Positions 5,723-6,191 of a DNA stretch of 6,191 nt are shown here, piece by piece. This DNA comes from Gammaproteobacteria bacterium. Lineage in GTDB: Bacteria; Pseudomonadota; Gammaproteobacteria; Pseudomonadales; GM7GCV1. Position 1 is the first letter of the stretch, and every line of letters starts with the position of its first letter. The notes under the pieces are model-generated. The model had not been told where the DNA came from, did no database searches, and saw nothing but the letters and a program-made list of their open reading frames with translations. The stretch lies in contig JAURLY010000144.1 of NCBI GenBank assembly GCA_030830945.1, positions 1 through 6,191 on the forward strand. Direction: 5' to 3'. The translations under genes and the position numbers were made by a program.

Positions 5723-6191
5723 ATGAATTCAAAATTGAGCCGAACTTTCCTATGCTTTATCGGGCTATTACTCGCAATAGCTGTAATTGCCCAATCAGTT
5801 GAAGAAACCATAGAGACCCATATTTTGGATGGATTACGCAATGCGCGTCCTGATCTGGATTTTGGTAACCCTGTACCTTCACCTGTCGAAGGTTATTACG
5901 AGGTATCTATTTCCGGTGCCCAAACCATATACGTGTCTGAAGATGGCAAACACTTTTTCTCCGGAGAGCTTTACTTTTCTGAGCCTGGGCGTTTTGTAAA
6001 TGCCACAGAGATGGAGCGTACAAAGCATCGTTTGGAGGTTATGGAAACCCTGGATGAGAATGACATGATCATCTACAAGCCAGATGGTGAGACCAAAGCC
6101 GTAATGACGGTTTTCACAGATGTAACTTGTGGGTTTTGTCGAAAGCTGCACGCAAAAGGACCAGAACAGCGCCAAAATCATCGCCGCGATC
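5723..6191 (+). CDS. dsbC: Thiol:disulfide interchange protein DsbC, 3' truncated by window end and frame-suspect near the end
   Basis: The frame is open from ATG 5723 to the window edge (156 codons; full DsbC is about 235-240 residues). The N-terminus MNSKLSRTFLCFIGLLLAIAVIA is a Sec signal peptide with likely cleavage after VIA (residue 23). Residues 24-90 form the DsbC dimerisation domain (SVEETIETHI...VEGYYEVSISGAQTIYVSEDGKHFFSGELY). MTVFTDVTCGFCRKLH (128-143) carries the CxxC redox centre, Cys136-Cys139. The mature protein is a periplasmic homodimer that isomerises wrong disulfides and is kept reduced by DsbD. After His143 (6149-6151) the frame reads a basic, hydrophilic stretch instead of the family's 'YN.LGI.VRYLAFPR' segment, so the last 40 bases may be mis-assembled, mutated or chimeric. 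No clear Shine-Dalgarno is seen, but the signal peptide fixes the start. It lies 108 bases after xerD. Confidence 0.9.
   Translation, partial: MNSKLSRTFLCFIGLLLAIAVIAQSVEETIETHILDGLRNARPDLDFGNPVPSPVEGYYEVSISGAQTIYVSEDGKHFFSGELYFSEPGRFVNATEMERTKHRLEVMETLDENDMIIYKPDGETKAVMTVFTDVTCGFCRKLHAKGPEQRQNHRRD

Noticed and set aside
5879..6181. A minus-strand open frame antisense to dsbC with a hydrophobic N-terminus (MILALFWSFCVQL).
   Set aside because: It runs opposite a well-recognised DsbC and its remaining residues match nothing I know. The signal-like start lies in the suspect last 40 bases of the window.

Overview
The window reads as chromosomal DNA of a gammaproteobacterium. XerD has the same length as the E. 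coli protein and is nearly collinear with it. It is followed by dsbC, as in the E. coli xerD-dsbC order, and the SucD C-terminus and ElaA also look gammaproteobacterial. A marine or Cellvibrionales-like source is possible because of the 'PDTQ' metallophosphoesterase lipoprotein and moderate GC content, but that is a guess from impression. There is no sign of a mobile element, CRISPR array, tRNA or rRNA, and no stretch over 300 bases lacks a gene.

Layout: (1) 1-258 is the 3' end of sucD (succinyl-CoA ligase alpha subunit, with the phospho-histidine loop), closed by a strong UUCG-tetraloop terminator at 277-304. (2) 424-1080 (+) is a small Fe(II)/2-oxoglutarate oxygenase of the SM-20/prolyl-hydroxylase type. 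(3) 1088-2308 (-) is a two-gene convergent unit. elaA (GNAT acetyltransferase) comes first, then a trypsin-fold protein whose catalytic His and Ser positions are Gln and Asn. (4) A 183-base divergent spacer (2309-2491) carries candidate promoters for both directions. (5) 2492-3754 (+) is a lipoprotein metallophosphoesterase. (6) 3835-4707 (+) is a fructosamine-kinase-family protein, followed after 10 bases by xerD (4718-5614, +). (7) After a 108-base spacer with two inverted-repeat elements comes dsbC (5723 to the window end, +). Its reading frame stops resembling DsbC just after the CGFC active site.

How the genes fit together: this is mostly housekeeping and maintenance functions, covering the TCA cycle, protein hydroxylation, protein deglycation, chromosome dimer resolution and periplasmic disulfide isomerisation. 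I do not see one integrated novel system. The observations most worth a second look are the degenerate protease paired with elaA, the break in dsbC at the window edge, and the palindrome overlapping a putative -10 element upstream of dsbC.
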